DNA from: Streptomyces sp. YIM 121038
GTDB taxonomy: Bacteria > Actinomycetota > Actinomycetes > Streptomycetales > Streptomycetaceae
NCBI RefSeq assembly: GCF_006088715.1
Contig: NZ_CP030771.1
Span: forward strand, 3,410,001 to 3,474,000
Length of the DNA stretch: 64,000 nt
Reading direction: 5' to 3'
The notes below the pieces were generated by a model. The model did no database searches. It had not been told where the DNA came from and was given only the letters and a program-made list of their open reading frames with translations. Within the stretch, counting starts at the first letter, position 1. Every line of letters begins with the position of its first letter. Shown in pieces: positions 19,735-28,454 of this stretch. Made by a program: the position numbers and the translations under genes.

Positions 19735-20688
19735 TCAGAAGCCCAGGCGGCGGAGCTGCTTGGGGTCGCGCTGCCAGTCCTTGGCCACCTTCACGTGCAG
19801 GTCGAGGAAGACCGGTGTGCCGAGCAGCGCCTCGATCTGCTTGCGGGACTTGATGCCCACGTCCTTGAGCCGCTTGCCCTTGGGGCCGATGATGATGCCC
19901 TTCTGGCTGGACCGCTCGATGAACACGTTGGCGTGGATGTCCAGCAGGGGCTTGTCGGCGGGGCGGCCCTCGCGGGGCAGCATCTCCTCGACCACCACGG
20001 CGATGGAGTGCGGCAGCTCGTCCCGCACGCCCTCCAGGGCCGCCTCGCGGATCAGCTCGGCCACCATGACCTGCTCGGGCTCGTCCGTGAGGTCGCCCTC
20101 GGGGTAGAGCGCGGGGCCCTCGGGCAGCAGCGGCACCAGGAGGTCGGCGAGCAGGTCCACCTGCTTCTCGCCGACGGCGGAGACCGGCACGATCTCCTGC
20201 CACTGGAAGCCGAGCTCCTTGGCGAGCTGGTCGATCGCGATGAGCTGCTCGGCGAGCGCCTTGCTGTCGACCAGGTCGGTCTTGGTGACGATGGCGACCT
20301 TGGGCGCCTTCTTGATCGACGCCAGCTCCTTGGCGATGAACCGGTCGCCGGGCCCGATCTTCTGGTCCGCGGGCAGACAGAAGCCGATCACGTCGACCTC
20401 GGCCCAGGTGGTGCGGACCACGTCGTTGAGCCGCTCGCCGAGGAGCGTGCGCGGCTTGTGCAGGCCCGGGGTGTCGACGAGGATCAGCTGCGCGTCGGGG
20501 CGGTGCACGATGCCGCGCACCGTGTGCCGGGTGGTCTGCGGCCGGTTCGAGGTGATGGCCACCTTCTTGCCGACCAGAGCGTTCGTCAGGGTCGACTTGC
20601 CCGCGTTCGGGCGGCCGACGAAGCAGGCGAAACCCGCACGGTGGTCGCTCCGCCGGGTCGGCTGGGGGGTCTGGGTTCGCACGCTCAT
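19735..20688 (-). CDS. era: GTPase Era
   Basis: A 317-residue ribosome-assembly GTPase that binds 16S rRNA near its 3' end. The GTPase domain has the G1 loop GRPNAGKS (25-32), DTPG (72-75) and a TKTD version of the G4 motif. A C-terminal KH domain contains GIIIGPKGKRLK. The ATG at 20688 follows a GGGAGA site by about eight bases, and the longer upstream frame has no family similarity. Synteny with corC, ybeY and phoH is conserved, but a 307-base repeat-bearing gap separates era from the gene before it. Confidence 0.97.
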   Translation of the reverse strand: MSVRTQTPQPTRRSDHRAGFACFVGRPNAGKSTLTNALVGKKVAITSNRPQTTRHTVRGIVHRPDAQLILVDTPGLHKPRTLLGERLNDVVRTTWAEVDVIGFCLPADQKIGPGDRFIAKELASIKKAPKVAIVTKTDLVDSKALAEQLIAIDQLAKELGFQWQEIVPVSAVGEKQVDLLADLLVPLLPEGPALYPEGDLTDEPEQVMVAELIREAALEGVRDELPHSIAVVVEEMLPREGRPADKPLLDIHANVFIERSSQKGIIIGPKGKRLKDVGIKSRKQIEALLGTPVFLDLHVKVAKDWQRDPKQLRRLGF

Positions 20689-20773
20689 GCCGCCATTCTC
20701 CCTGATCTTTTCCGCCCGGGTCGCCTCGGACCGCGCCTTCCCCCACCCGCCCGCCCTTCCATCGCGCTGCGCG

Positions 20774-20911
20774 CTCGTCCTCAAACGCCGGACGGGCTGG
20801 ACAGTGCCACTGCGGGCGCGTCCTGTCTGCGGGCCGGCACTGGACCGCGGTCCGCGGACGAGACGCGGCCCGCACCGGAGACTTTCAGCCCGTCCGGCGT
20901 TTGAGGACGAG
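20774..20911. repeat. 26-bp inverted repeat of a dispersed Streptomyces type
   Basis: A 26-base arm at 20774-20799, containing TCAAACGCCGGACGGGCTG, is repeated exactly in inverted orientation at 20886-20911. Looser matches extend on the outer sides. From experience the core is scattered in many Streptomyces intergenic regions. The 86-base spacer has no transposase, so it is probably a non-autonomous or structural repeat. Confidence 0.75.
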
Positions 20912-20938
20912 GCGCGGAGCGCCGATAAGGGCGGGAGC

Positions 20939-20958
20939 CCGGGGGCGGCAGCCCCCGG
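20939..20958 (-). terminator. short GC hairpin after the deaminase-like gene
   Basis: CCGGGGGC-GGCA-GCCCCCGG is a perfect eight-base stem, 37 bases past the deaminase-like stop. It would separate that gene's transcript from era. Confidence 0.45.
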
Positions 20959-20995
20959 TTCGGGAAGGGGCGGGCCCGGGGCGCGCCGCGAGGGG

Positions 20996-21346
20996 TCAGG
21001 CCTGCGCGGTCAGCCGGAGCGCCCCGTCGGGCCCCGCCAGGAACACCGGGGTGCCCGCCCCGCCCAGGTCCCGCACCGCGGCCAGGTCGGCGTCCGCGAG
21101 GGCCTGCGCCCCGGAGACGACGGCCGCCGCCTCCAGGGACTCCGCCCCGGACGCCACGGCCATCGCCACGGCCGTACGCAGCGCGGACAGCTCCAGGGAC
21201 GCGAGAGCGACCGTCCCGGCGACGTACGTGCGCCCGGTCCCGTCCCGTACGGCCGCGCCCTCCGGCACGCCGTTGCGGGCCCGCGCCGAACGCGCGAGGG
21301 TGACGATCTTCTGGTCCTCGGGGCCGAGGTCGGTGCGCTCAGTCAT
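20996..21346 (-). CDS. degenerate cytidine-deaminase-fold protein
   Basis: A 116-residue protein whose length and pattern (GRTYVAGTVALASLELSALRTAVA) align by eye with cytidine deaminase. The catalytic residues are gone: SALR stands where CAER would be, and no PCxxC motif follows. It holds the position between corC and era where other bacteria, such as Bacillus, carry a cdd gene. It may therefore be a non-catalytic descendant that binds nucleosides or acts through protein contacts (inference). It may be annotated elsewhere simply as cytidine deaminase, which the sequence does not support. Confidence 0.65.
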   Translation of the reverse strand: MTERTDLGPEDQKIVTLARSARARNGVPEGAAVRDGTGRTYVAGTVALASLELSALRTAVAMAVASGAESLEAAAVVSGAQALADADLAAVRDLGGAGTPVFLAGPDGALRLTAQA

Positions 21347-21395
21347 GGCACGAGCATAAGGAGACGGCCGCGGCCGCCGGGCACAGGCCCGCGGC

Positions 21396-22301
21396 TCAGC
21401 CGGCCACCCGGTACATGGCCCCGCGCCGCGCCTGGGGCGTGGCCAGCCACTCCAGCTTCGCCGCCGTGTCCGCGAGCGGCAGCGGCGTATGCATGACGAT
21501 CGTCAGGTCGGGCCGCGCGGGCACCTTCAGGGCGGTCGACTCCACGTGCAGGAGGCCCGCGAGGGGATGGTCGATCTCCTTGTGGACGAGGCCCGCGGGG
21601 CGGATGTCCTGCCGCTCCCACAGCGCCGTGAACTCCTCGCCGACGGCGTGCAGCCGGGCGAGGAGCTCCTGGAAGCCCTCGTCGCCCGGGTTCTCGGAGC
21701 AGGCGGCGCGGAACTGCGCGACGAGCGTGGCCGCGTTCTCCTCCCAGCTGACGCTGCGCGAGCGGTACATGGGGTCCGTGAAGAAGTCGAGGATGCAGTT
21801 CTGCGTGGTCTCGGGGCGCATGCCGAGGACCATGGCGGCCGCGTCGTTGTAGACGACGCAGTTGTAGTAGCGGTCCATGATGTGCGCGGGGTACGGCATC
21901 CAGGTGTCGATGAGCCGCCGCAGGCCCTCGCTCATGTGCTCGGCGTCCCGCTCGGCCCGCGGCGCGGGCGGATTGAGGCCCGCGAGCACGTACAGATGGC
22001 GGCGCTCGGTGCCGGACAGCTTCAGGACGCGCGCCACGGAGTCCAGGACCTGCGGCGACACGGAGATGTCGCGGCCCTGCTCCAGCCACTGGTACCAGGA
22101 CGCGCCGACACCGGCGAGCACGGCGACCTCCTCGCGTCTGAGCCCCGGTGTGCGCCGCCGCCCGCCCTCGGGGAGCCCGGCCTCCGCCGGGCTCACCCGG
22201 GCGCGCCTGCTCATCAGGAAGTCGCGCAGCTCCACTCGGCGACGGGCCTTCGCCCCGTCGGTCCGCTCCCCGGCCCCACTGGCCACCTGTTCCCCCGTCA
22301 T
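21396..22301 (-). CDS. XRE-family regulator with MmyB-like ligand-binding domain
   Basis: A 301-residue transcription factor. The N-terminal helix-turn-helix region (about 25-110) has the typical RRRTPGLRREEVAVLAG and SWYQWLEQGRDI segments. The rest is the MmyB-like domain, thought to bind a small hydrophobic ligand, with YNCVVYNDAAAMVLG and AGLLHVESTALKVPARPDL. It is divergent from an MFS exporter with a 19-base palindrome between them. It is therefore probably the local repressor or activator of that exporter and of itself. The usual Streptomyces arrangement pairs such regulators with short-chain dehydrogenases or exporters. Confidence 0.9.
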   Translation of the reverse strand: MTGEQVASGAGERTDGAKARRRVELRDFLMSRRARVSPAEAGLPEGGRRRTPGLRREEVAVLAGVGASWYQWLEQGRDISVSPQVLDSVARVLKLSGTERRHLYVLAGLNPPAPRAERDAEHMSEGLRRLIDTWMPYPAHIMDRYYNCVVYNDAAAMVLGMRPETTQNCILDFFTDPMYRSRSVSWEENAATLVAQFRAACSENPGDEGFQELLARLHAVGEEFTALWERQDIRPAGLVHKEIDHPLAGLLHVESTALKVPARPDLTIVMHTPLPLADTAAKLEWLATPQARRGAMYRVAG

Positions 22302-22317
22302 CCGCCCGCCGATCTGC

Positions 22318-22336
22318 CTGGTGGTCGTACCACCAG
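22318..22336. promoter_or_regulatory. operator candidate between XRE regulator and MFS exporter
   Basis: CTGGTGGT-CGT-ACCACCAG is a perfect 8-base dyad in the 80-base divergent gap. No clear -35/-10 pair is seen for either gene. Confidence 0.55.
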
Positions 22337-22386
22337 CATAAGTTCCGGCTCCCCACGGCTATTCCGGCGGCCACAAGCTCGTGACC

Positions 22387-23823
22387 ATGGCGACAGACAC
22401 CTCCGTTCCCTCCCCCGCCGCAGTGGTCTCCCCCGTCGCGGACGCGCCCGCCGCGGCCGCGGGGCCCCCGAAGCTCTCCCCCCGCGACAAGCTCATCCTG
22501 TTCGTGCTGTGCGCCGCGCAGTTCATGGTGGCGCTGGACTTCTCCGTCCTGAACGTGGCGCTGCCCGTGCTCGGCGCGGACCTCGGCATGAGCCACACCG
22601 CGCTCCAGTGGGCCGTCACCGCCTTCGCGCTGCCGTCCGGCGGCTTCCTGCTGCTCTTCGGCCGCGTCGGCGACCTGTTCGGGCGGCGCAGGCTGTTCCT
22701 CGGCGGGCTCGCGCTGTTCGGCGCGGCCTCGCTGCTCGCCACCTTCGCCTGGGACCCGGCGTCGTTCCTGGCCGGGCGCGCGCTGCAGGGCGTGGGCGCC
22801 GCCGCGATCGTGCCGACCGGCATGTCGCTGCTCACCACGACGTTCCCGGAGGGCCCGCAGCGCGACCGGGCGCTCGGCATCTCCGGCACGCTCCTGTCCC
22901 TCGGCTTCACCGTCGGCATGGTGCTCGGCGGCGTCCTCACCGACACCCTCGGCTGGCGCTCCACGATGGGGCTGCTCACCCTCTTCGCGCTGATCGTGCT
23001 GCCGCTGGCGCCCGGCCTGCTTCCCGAGTCCCGCACGCCGCGGCGCCCGCGCCTGGACGTCCCCGGCGCGGTGACGGTCACCGGCGGTCTGCTCGCCCTG
23101 ATCTACGCCCTGTCCACGGCCGCCGAGCGCGGCTTCGGCGGCACCGACGTGCTGGTCGGCCTGGTCGCGGGCGTCGCCCTGCTGGCCGCCTTCGGGTACG
23201 TCGAGACGCGCGCGGCGGCGCCGCTGGTGTCCCTGCCGATGCTGCGCCGCCGCACGGTGGCGTGGGGCAACATCGGCGGTCTCGTCACCTTCTCGATGAT
23301 GTCGACGGTCGTCTTCGTCCTGACCCTCTACTTCCAGGACGTCCTGGACCTGTCCGCCTTCGAGACCGGCCTGGTCTTCGGCGTCCAGGGCGTGGTGTCG
23401 GTCTTCGCGGGCATGCGCGCGCCGAAGGTCATCGGCCGCTTCGGGCCGCGCCGCACGCTCGTCGGCTCGCTGCTCGGCCAGGGCGTGTTCGTGGCGGCGC
23501 TCCTCGCGATCGGGGAGGGCGCGTGGTCGGTGTGGCTCGCGACCGTGGCCGTGGCGGTGGCCAGCATGTTCCACCTCGGCGCGATCGTCAGCTACGGCGT
23601 CACGGTCACCTCGGGCGTGCCCGACGAGGAGCAGGGCCTGGCCACCGGCCTGGTCACCTCCACCCAGCAGGTCGGCATCACCATCGGCATCCCGCTCCTC
23701 GGCGTCCTCGCGACGACGGGCGACGACACCCTGACGGGCACGCACACGGTCCTGGCCATCGACGCCGCGATCGTCCTCGTCACGGCGGCCCTGCTTGCCA
23801 GGGCCCTGCTCCGGCGCCGCTGA
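22387..23823 (+). CDS. MFS exporter, DHA2 (14-helix) type
   Basis: A drug:proton antiporter of about 478 residues with 13-14 predicted membrane helices. The first helix carries FMVALDFSVLNVALP, the DHA2 motif D1. GRVGDLFGRRRLFLGG is motif A, and motif C-like glycine repeats (LGFTVGMVLGGVLTD) lie near residue 175. An in-frame GTG at 22381 is an alternative start, and neither start has a good ribosome binding site. It is probably regulated by the divergent XRE gene. The pair sits inside the otherwise conserved phoH-to-era gene run, suggesting an insertion. Confidence 0.93.
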   Translation: MATDTSVPSPAAVVSPVADAPAAAAGPPKLSPRDKLILFVLCAAQFMVALDFSVLNVALPVLGADLGMSHTALQWAVTAFALPSGGFLLLFGRVGDLFGRRRLFLGGLALFGAASLLATFAWDPASFLAGRALQGVGAAAIVPTGMSLLTTTFPEGPQRDRALGISGTLLSLGFTVGMVLGGVLTDTLGWRSTMGLLTLFALIVLPLAPGLLPESRTPRRPRLDVPGAVTVTGGLLALIYALSTAAERGFGGTDVLVGLVAGVALLAAFGYVETRAAAPLVSLPMLRRRTVAWGNIGGLVTFSMMSTVVFVLTLYFQDVLDLSAFETGLVFGVQGVVSVFAGMRAPKVIGRFGPRRTLVGSLLGQGVFVAALLAIGEGAWSVWLATVAVAVASMFHLGAIVSYGVTVTSGVPDEEQGLATGLVTSTQQVGITIGIPLLGVLATTGDDTLTGTHTVLAIDAAIVLVTAALLARALLRRR

Positions 23824-23838
23824 GCCGCCGCCGGACGG

Positions 23839-23875
23839 CGCAGCGCCCCCGCCCGGTACGGGCGGGGGCGCTGCG
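23839..23875. terminator. bidirectional 16-bp hairpin terminator
   Basis: A perfect 16-base stem with a five-base loop lies between the convergent MFS and MmcQ-like genes, beginning 16 bases after the MFS stop. It is symmetric enough to serve both strands. Confidence 0.8.
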
Positions 23876-23887
23876 GTGTCGTTGAGG

Positions 23888-24244
23888 TCAGGGGCGGTCG
23901 AGGCGCAGCCGCTCGGCGCGTGGCAGGCCCGCCACCACCAGGTCGTAGGAGTCCTCGATGAGCTCGCGGACCAGCTGGTCGGGCAGGTCGGCGTCGGCCG
24001 TGACCGTGTTCCAGTGCCGCTTGTTCATGTGCCAGCCGGGCACGATGTCGGGGTACTGGGCCCGCAGCTGCGGGGCGATCTCGGGGTCGCACTTCAGATT
24101 CACCGTCAGTGGCCGCCGGTCCAGGGCGCTCAGGGCGAACAGCTTGCCCGCCACCTTGAACACCGACGTCTCGGGGCCGAAGGGAAAGTCCTCGACCGCG
24201 TCGTTGAACGCCAGGCAGAACGTCCGCAGCTCCTGCGGGGTCAT
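23888..24244 (-). CDS. MmcQ/YjbR family protein
   Basis: A 118-residue single-domain protein of the MmcQ/YjbR fold (CyaY-like). It has the start [23 protein letters not shown], a central KLFALSALD strand and HMNKRHWNTV. These proteins are often called DNA-binding, but their function is not established. The ATG overlaps the corC stop by four bases, so it is the last gene of the phoH-ybeY-corC transcript here. Confidence 0.85.
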   Translation of the reverse strand: MTPQELRTFCLAFNDAVEDFPFGPETSVFKVAGKLFALSALDRRPLTVNLKCDPEIAPQLRAQYPDIVPGWHMNKRHWNTVTADADLPDQLVRELIEDSYDLVVAGLPRAERLRLDRP

Positions 24245-25539
24245 CGTCCGGACTCCTCCCCGGAGGCGGCTCCCACCGGCTCCACGAGCACCGTCACGAT
24301 CTTGTTGCGCCGCCCCGCCGCGGCCTCGGCGGTCAGCCGCAGCGCCCGCTCGTCCGGCAGCGTCACCACGGCCTTGGCACCGGCGATCGGCACCCGCCCG
24401 AGCTGCTTGGCGAGCAGCCCGCCGACGGTCTCCACGTCCTCGTCGTCGTACGCCTCCAGGCCGTACAGCTCGCCGAGGTCGCCGATGTCGAGCCGGGCGG
24501 TGACGCGGTAGGCGCCGCCGCCCAGGTCCTCGACGGGCGGCAGCTCCCGGTCGTACTCGTCGGTGATCTCGCCGACGATCTCCTCCAGGATGTCCTCGAT
24601 GGTGACGATCCCGGCGGTGCCGCCGTACTCGTCGATGACGACGGCGACGTGGTTGCGTTCCTGCTGCATCTCGCGCAGCAGGTCGCCCGCGTTCTTCGTG
24701 TCGGGCACGAAGGTGGCGGGGCGCATGGCGGTCGACACCAGGTCGTTCTCGGCGTCGCGGTTGATGTGCGTCTTGCGGGCCAGGTCCTTCAGATAGACGA
24801 TGCCGACCACGTCGTCCTCGCTCTCGCCGGTGACCGGGATGCGCGAGAAGCCGGAGCGCAGCGCGAGCGTCAGCGCCTGCCGGATGGTCTTGTAGCGCTC
24901 GATGGAGATCAAGTCGGTGCGCGGGACCATGACTTCGCGCACGAGCGTGTCGCCCAGCTCGAAGACGGAGTGCACCATGCGGCGCTCCTCGTCCTCGATC
25001 AGGGACTCCTTCTCGGCGAGGTCGACCATGGCCCGCAGCTCGGCCTCGGAGGCGAACGGGCCGCGCCTGAAGCCCTTGCCCGGCGTGAGCGCGTTGCCGA
25101 TGAGGATGAGCAGGGGCGGGACGGGTCCCATGACGCGGGCCAGCGGGAGCAGTACGTACGCGGCGGCCGTGGCCGTGTTCAGCGGGTGCTGGCGGCCGAT
25201 GGTGCGCGGGGACACGCCGACGGCCACGTACGAGACGAGGACCATGACGCCGATGGCGACGGCGAGGGCCTCCCAGGTGGCGTCGAACTCCTGGAGGCAG
25301 GCGTACGTCACGAGGGCCGCCGCCGCCATCTCGCAGGCGACGCGGACGAGCAGCGCCACGTTCAGATAGCGGGTCGGGTCGGCGGCCACCTGGGCGAGCT
25401 TCGCGCTGCCGCGCCGCCCGGAGCGGACGGCCTCCTCGGCGCGGAAGCTGGAGACGCGGGCGATGCCCGCCTCGGCGCAGGCGGCGAGCCAGGCCACCAC
25501 GACCAGGGCGACGGCGCCCGCGATGAGCTGGAGGGACAT
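24241..25539 (-). CDS. CNNM/CorC-family membrane protein with CBS pair
   Basis: A 432-residue HlyC/CorC family protein. The CNNM (DUF21) membrane domain spans about residues 1-150, with the first helix at 4-25. A CBS pair follows (about 205-330), including [12 protein letters not shown] and [17 protein letters not shown]-terminal transporter-associated domain follows at about 345-425. Relatives are linked to magnesium or cobalt efflux, although some are annotated as hemolysins. It starts four bases after the ybeY stop and overlaps the next gene, so it is co-transcribed with both. Confidence 0.92.
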   Translation of the reverse strand: MSLQLIAGAVALVVVAWLAACAEAGIARVSSFRAEEAVRSGRRGSAKLAQVAADPTRYLNVALLVRVACEMAAAALVTYACLQEFDATWEALAVAIGVMVLVSYVAVGVSPRTIGRQHPLNTATAAAYVLLPLARVMGPVPPLLILIGNALTPGKGFRRGPFASEAELRAMVDLAEKESLIEDEERRMVHSVFELGDTLVREVMVPRTDLISIERYKTIRQALTLALRSGFSRIPVTGESEDDVVGIVYLKDLARKTHINRDAENDLVSTAMRPATFVPDTKNAGDLLREMQQERNHVAVVIDEYGGTAGIVTIEDILEEIVGEITDEYDRELPPVEDLGGGAYRVTARLDIGDLGELYGLEAYDDEDVETVGGLLAKQLGRVPIAGAKAVVTLPDERALRLTAEAAAGRRNKIVTVLVEPVGAASGEESGR

Positions 25540-25543
25540 GCGC

Positions 25544-26041
25544 TTACGAGACGGTCGGCGCCGGAGAGGGCCCGGTGAGGCCCTGCTCGGCCCGCCAGCC
25601 GTCGACGATGGCGGCCTGGAGGCCGAACATCTCGGCCTTCTCGTCGGGCTCCTCGTGGTCGTACCCGAGCAGGTGCAGGACGCCGTGGACGGTCAGGAGC
25701 TGGAGCTCCTCGTCCATGGAGTGGGCCGTGGGGGCCTCCTCGCCCTGCTTGAGGGCGACCTCGGGGCACAGCACGATGTCGCCGAGGAGCCCCTGCGGGG
25801 GCTCCTCGTCGTCCTTCATCGGCGGGCGCAGCTCGTCCATCGGGAAGGACATCACGTCCGTGGGGCCGGGCAGGTCCATCCACTGGATGTGCAGCTGCTC
25901 CATGGCGTCGGCGTCCACGACGATCACCGAGAGTTCGGAGAGCGGGTGGATCCGCATCCGCGCCAGCGCGTAGCGGGCGATGTCGAGGATCGCCTGCTCG
26001 TCGACCTCGGTGCCGGATTCGTTGTTGACGTCGATCGACAT
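25544..26041 (-). CDS. ybeY: endoribonuclease YbeY
   Basis: A 165-residue zinc-dependent rRNA maturation and quality-control nuclease. The metal motif H-x3-H-x5-H is present as [11 protein letters not shown] (H119, H123, H129). The ATG at 26041 is chosen because the family begins with SIDVNNES, and the extension upstream to 26164 only shadows phoH. It starts 13 bases after the phoH stop, as in most bacteria. Confidence 0.96.
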   Translation of the reverse strand: MSIDVNNESGTEVDEQAILDIARYALARMRIHPLSELSVIVVDADAMEQLHIQWMDLPGPTDVMSFPMDELRPPMKDDEEPPQGLLGDIVLCPEVALKQGEEAPTAHSMDEELQLLTVHGVLHLLGYDHEEPDEKAEMFGLQAAIVDGWRAEQGLTGPSPAPTVS

Positions 26042-26054
26042 GGCGCTGTGTCTT

Positions 26055-27107
26055 CTACTTTCCTCTGGACCGGCCCTTGTGGGAGCCGTTCTCCGTGCCG
26101 TTCTCGCTGTCGTACTTCTCGTACGCGTCGACGATACGGCCGACCAGCTTGTGCCGGACGACATCGTGGGAGGTGAGCCGCGAGAAGTGCACGTCGTCGA
26201 CGCCGTCCAGGATGTCCTGGACCTGGCGCAGGCCGGACTTCGTGCCGTTCGGCAGGTCGACCTGGGTGACGTCGCCCGTGATCACGATCTTGGATTCGAA
26301 GCCGAGCCGGGTGAGGAACATCTTCATCTGCTCGGGGCTCGTGTTCTGCGCCTCGTCCAGGATGATGAACGCGTCGTTCAGCGTCCGGCCGCGCATGTAC
26401 GCCAGCGGGGCGACCTCGATGGTCCCGGCCGCCATCAGGCGCGGGATCGAGTCCGGGTCCAGCATGTCGTGCAGCGCGTCGTACAGCGGGCGGAGGTAGG
26501 GGTCGATCTTCTCGTACAGCGTGCCGGGCAGGAAGCCGAGGCGCTCGCCCGCCTCGACGGCGGGGCGGGTCAGGATGATGCGGTTGACCTGCTTGGACTG
26601 GAGGGCCTGGACGGCCTTGGCCATGGCCAGATAGGTCTTGCCGGTGCCCGCGGGGCCGATGCCGAAGACGATCGTGTGCTTGTCGATCGCGTCGACGTAC
26701 CGCTTCTGGTTGAGCGTCTTGGGGCGGATGGTGCGGCCGCGCGAGGAGAGGATGTTCTGGGTGAGCACCTCGGCCGGGGTCTCGTCCGGCCCTTCGCCGG
26801 TCTCGCCCGCTCTGAGCATGGCGATCGAGCGTTCCACTGCGTCCTCCGTCATCGGCTGTCCGGTGCGGAGCACCAGCATCATCTCGTCGAACAGGCGCTG
26901 CACGAGGGCGACTTCACGGGCGTCCCCCACGGCGCTGATCTCATTGCCCCGGACGTGGATGTCGGCCGCCGGGAAGGCCTGCTCGATCACGCGCAGCAGC
27001 GCGTCTCCGGAGCCAAGGACGGTCACCATCGGGTGCTTGGCCGGGACCGTGAAGTGGGCTCGCGCCTGTGCCTGCGCAGGGGTCTGAGCTGTCGGTGTCT
27101 GAGTCAT
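26055..27107 (-). CDS. phoH: PhoH-like ATPase
   Basis: A 350-residue cytoplasmic P-loop ATPase with Walker A GPAGTGKT (151-158), Walker [10 protein letters not shown] and the GDVTQVD motif. An N-terminal KH-like region (about 20-110) precedes the ATPase domain, as in the long PhoH form linked with ybeY and RNA metabolism. The ATG at 27107 is preferred over upstream starts, which would add a basic, unrelated stretch. It leads the phoH-ybeY-corC-mmcQ run. Confidence 0.95.
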   Translation of the reverse strand: MTQTPTAQTPAQAQARAHFTVPAKHPMVTVLGSGDALLRVIEQAFPAADIHVRGNEISAVGDAREVALVQRLFDEMMLVLRTGQPMTEDAVERSIAMLRAGETGEGPDETPAEVLTQNILSSRGRTIRPKTLNQKRYVDAIDKHTIVFGIGPAGTGKTYLAMAKAVQALQSKQVNRIILTRPAVEAGERLGFLPGTLYEKIDPYLRPLYDALHDMLDPDSIPRLMAAGTIEVAPLAYMRGRTLNDAFIILDEAQNTSPEQMKMFLTRLGFESKIVITGDVTQVDLPNGTKSGLRQVQDILDGVDDVHFSRLTSHDVVRHKLVGRIVDAYEKYDSENGTENGSHKGRSRGK

Positions 27108-27242
27108 GGGCCGGCGCTTAAGGCCTGCACGTCCTCCTCGTCGCGGGGCCTCCCCCGCTCGGCGTCCTTCGTACTGCCAAGAGTACGACTCACCACGGAC
27201 AACGCCGTAGGGCTTTTCCACGGCCGTTGGATCCCGGGCGCC

Positions 27243-28415
27243 TCAGGCGGAACGCCGGAAGCCGATGGTGGGCACGGCGCGCCGCAGCGGCCAGGGGCGG
27301 GCGGCGTCCGGGAGCAGCGCCTCCAGGAAGCCGTAGCGCTCCAGGGCCACGGGGTCCTGCCGGTCGAGCTCGCGCACGCGCCGCCACCAGGCGCCGATCT
27401 CCTCCCAGCCGGGCGCCGACAGGGAGCCCCCGAACTCCTGCACGGACAGCGCGGCCGTCAGTCCGGCGAAGGCGAGCCGGTCGGCGAGCGGCCAGTCGGC
27501 GAGGGTGCTGGTCACGAAGCCCGCGACGAACACGTCGCCCGCGCCGGTGGGGTCGAGCGCCTCCACCTCGATGGCGGGCACGGACGCCGTCTCGCCGGTG
27601 CGCCCGTCCACCGCGTACGCGCCCTCGGCGCCGAGGGTGACCACGGCGACCGGCACGTGCTCGGTCAGGGCGTGGGCGGCGGCGCGCGGGCAGGTGGTGC
27701 GGGTGTACCGCATCGCCTCCTCCGCGTTCGGCAGGAAGGCCTCGCAGTGCCGCAGGTCGGGCAGTTGCCCCAGGTCCCAGCGGCCGGTGTCGTCCCAGCC
27801 GACGTCGGCGAAGATCGTCGTGCCGCGCCGGGCCGCGGACTCGATCCAGGGGGCGCGCGTGCCCGGCGTGAGGGAGGCGACGGCGGCCCGCGCGCGGGGC
27901 GGGCACGCGGGCGCGCCGCCGTCCGGCGCGTGGGCGTCGGGCGGCGGCTCGTGGCCGTGGCTGACCATGGTCCGCTCGCCCTCGTACGCCATGGAGACCG
28001 TCACCGGCGAGTGCCAGTCCGGCACGGTCCGTGAGGAGGTCAGGTCGATGCCCTCGCCCTGCTCCAGGGCGTCCCAGCAGTACTCCCCGTAGTGGTCGTC
28101 GCCGAAGGCGGCGGCGAGCGAGGTGCGCAGGCCGAGCCGGGCGAGCGCGGTCGCCATGTTCGCGACGCCGCCGGGGCTCGACCCCATGCCCCGGGCCCAG
28201 GACTCCGTGCCGCGCACGGGCGCGGAGTCGAGGCCCGTGAAGATGATGTCGAGGAACACGGTGCCGGTCAGATACACGTCGCAGGGCGGATCGCCCGCGC
28301 GCCGGGCCGACTTGAGCGGGTCCACGGCGGTGCCGGCGGGCGCGGCGCGCGTGCTTCCCGGCGCCACGGGCGTTCCGGTGGGTACGACAGGTGGTACGGC
28401 AGGTGGTACGGCCAT
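27243..28415 (-). CDS. PfkB-family carbohydrate kinase
   Basis: A 390-residue ribokinase-like kinase. The substrate-binding N-terminal part contains SSPGGVANMATALARLG, and the catalytic anion hole DPTGAGD (with the base Asp) lies near residue 285. The first 25 residues are a Val-Pro-rich stretch encoded by tandem GGTGGTACG-type repeats, and the true start may be further in. It lies 39 bases downstream of the glucarate-dehydratase-like gene. A keto-deoxy sugar acid or related sugar is a plausible substrate (inference). The 135 bases to phoH hold no gene. Confidence 0.88.
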   Translation of the reverse strand: MAVPPAVPPVVPTGTPVAPGSTRAAPAGTAVDPLKSARRAGDPPCDVYLTGTVFLDIIFTGLDSAPVRGTESWARGMGSSPGGVANMATALARLGLRTSLAAAFGDDHYGEYCWDALEQGEGIDLTSSRTVPDWHSPVTVSMAYEGERTMVSHGHEPPPDAHAPDGGAPACPPRARAAVASLTPGTRAPWIESAARRGTTIFADVGWDDTGRWDLGQLPDLRHCEAFLPNAEEAMRYTRTTCPRAAAHALTEHVPVAVVTLGAEGAYAVDGRTGETASVPAIEVEALDPTGAGDVFVAGFVTSTLADWPLADRLAFAGLTAALSVQEFGGSLSAPGWEEIGAWWRRVRELDRQDPVALERYGFLEALLPDAARPWPLRRAVPTIGFRRSA

Positions 28416-28454
28416 GGAGGCAACGTAACCGACGGGTCCGACAGACCGGGCCCG

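Larger units (their letters stand above)
20689..20995. other. intergenic gap between era and the deaminase-like gene
   Basis: This 307-base stretch has no gene that I accept. It holds a 26-base perfect inverted repeat and a terminator-like hairpin, described separately. The 86 bases between the repeat arms show no recognised element. Confidence 0.6.

Noticed and set aside
20996..21346. Functional cytidine deaminase cdd
   Set aside because: The zinc-binding and catalytic Cys/Glu residues are missing.
28379..28415. GGTGGTACG tandem repeats as operators of the PfkB gene
   Set aside because: They lie inside the likely coding start and encode a Val-Pro-rich N-terminus. A coding repeat is the simpler reading, although a later start is possible.
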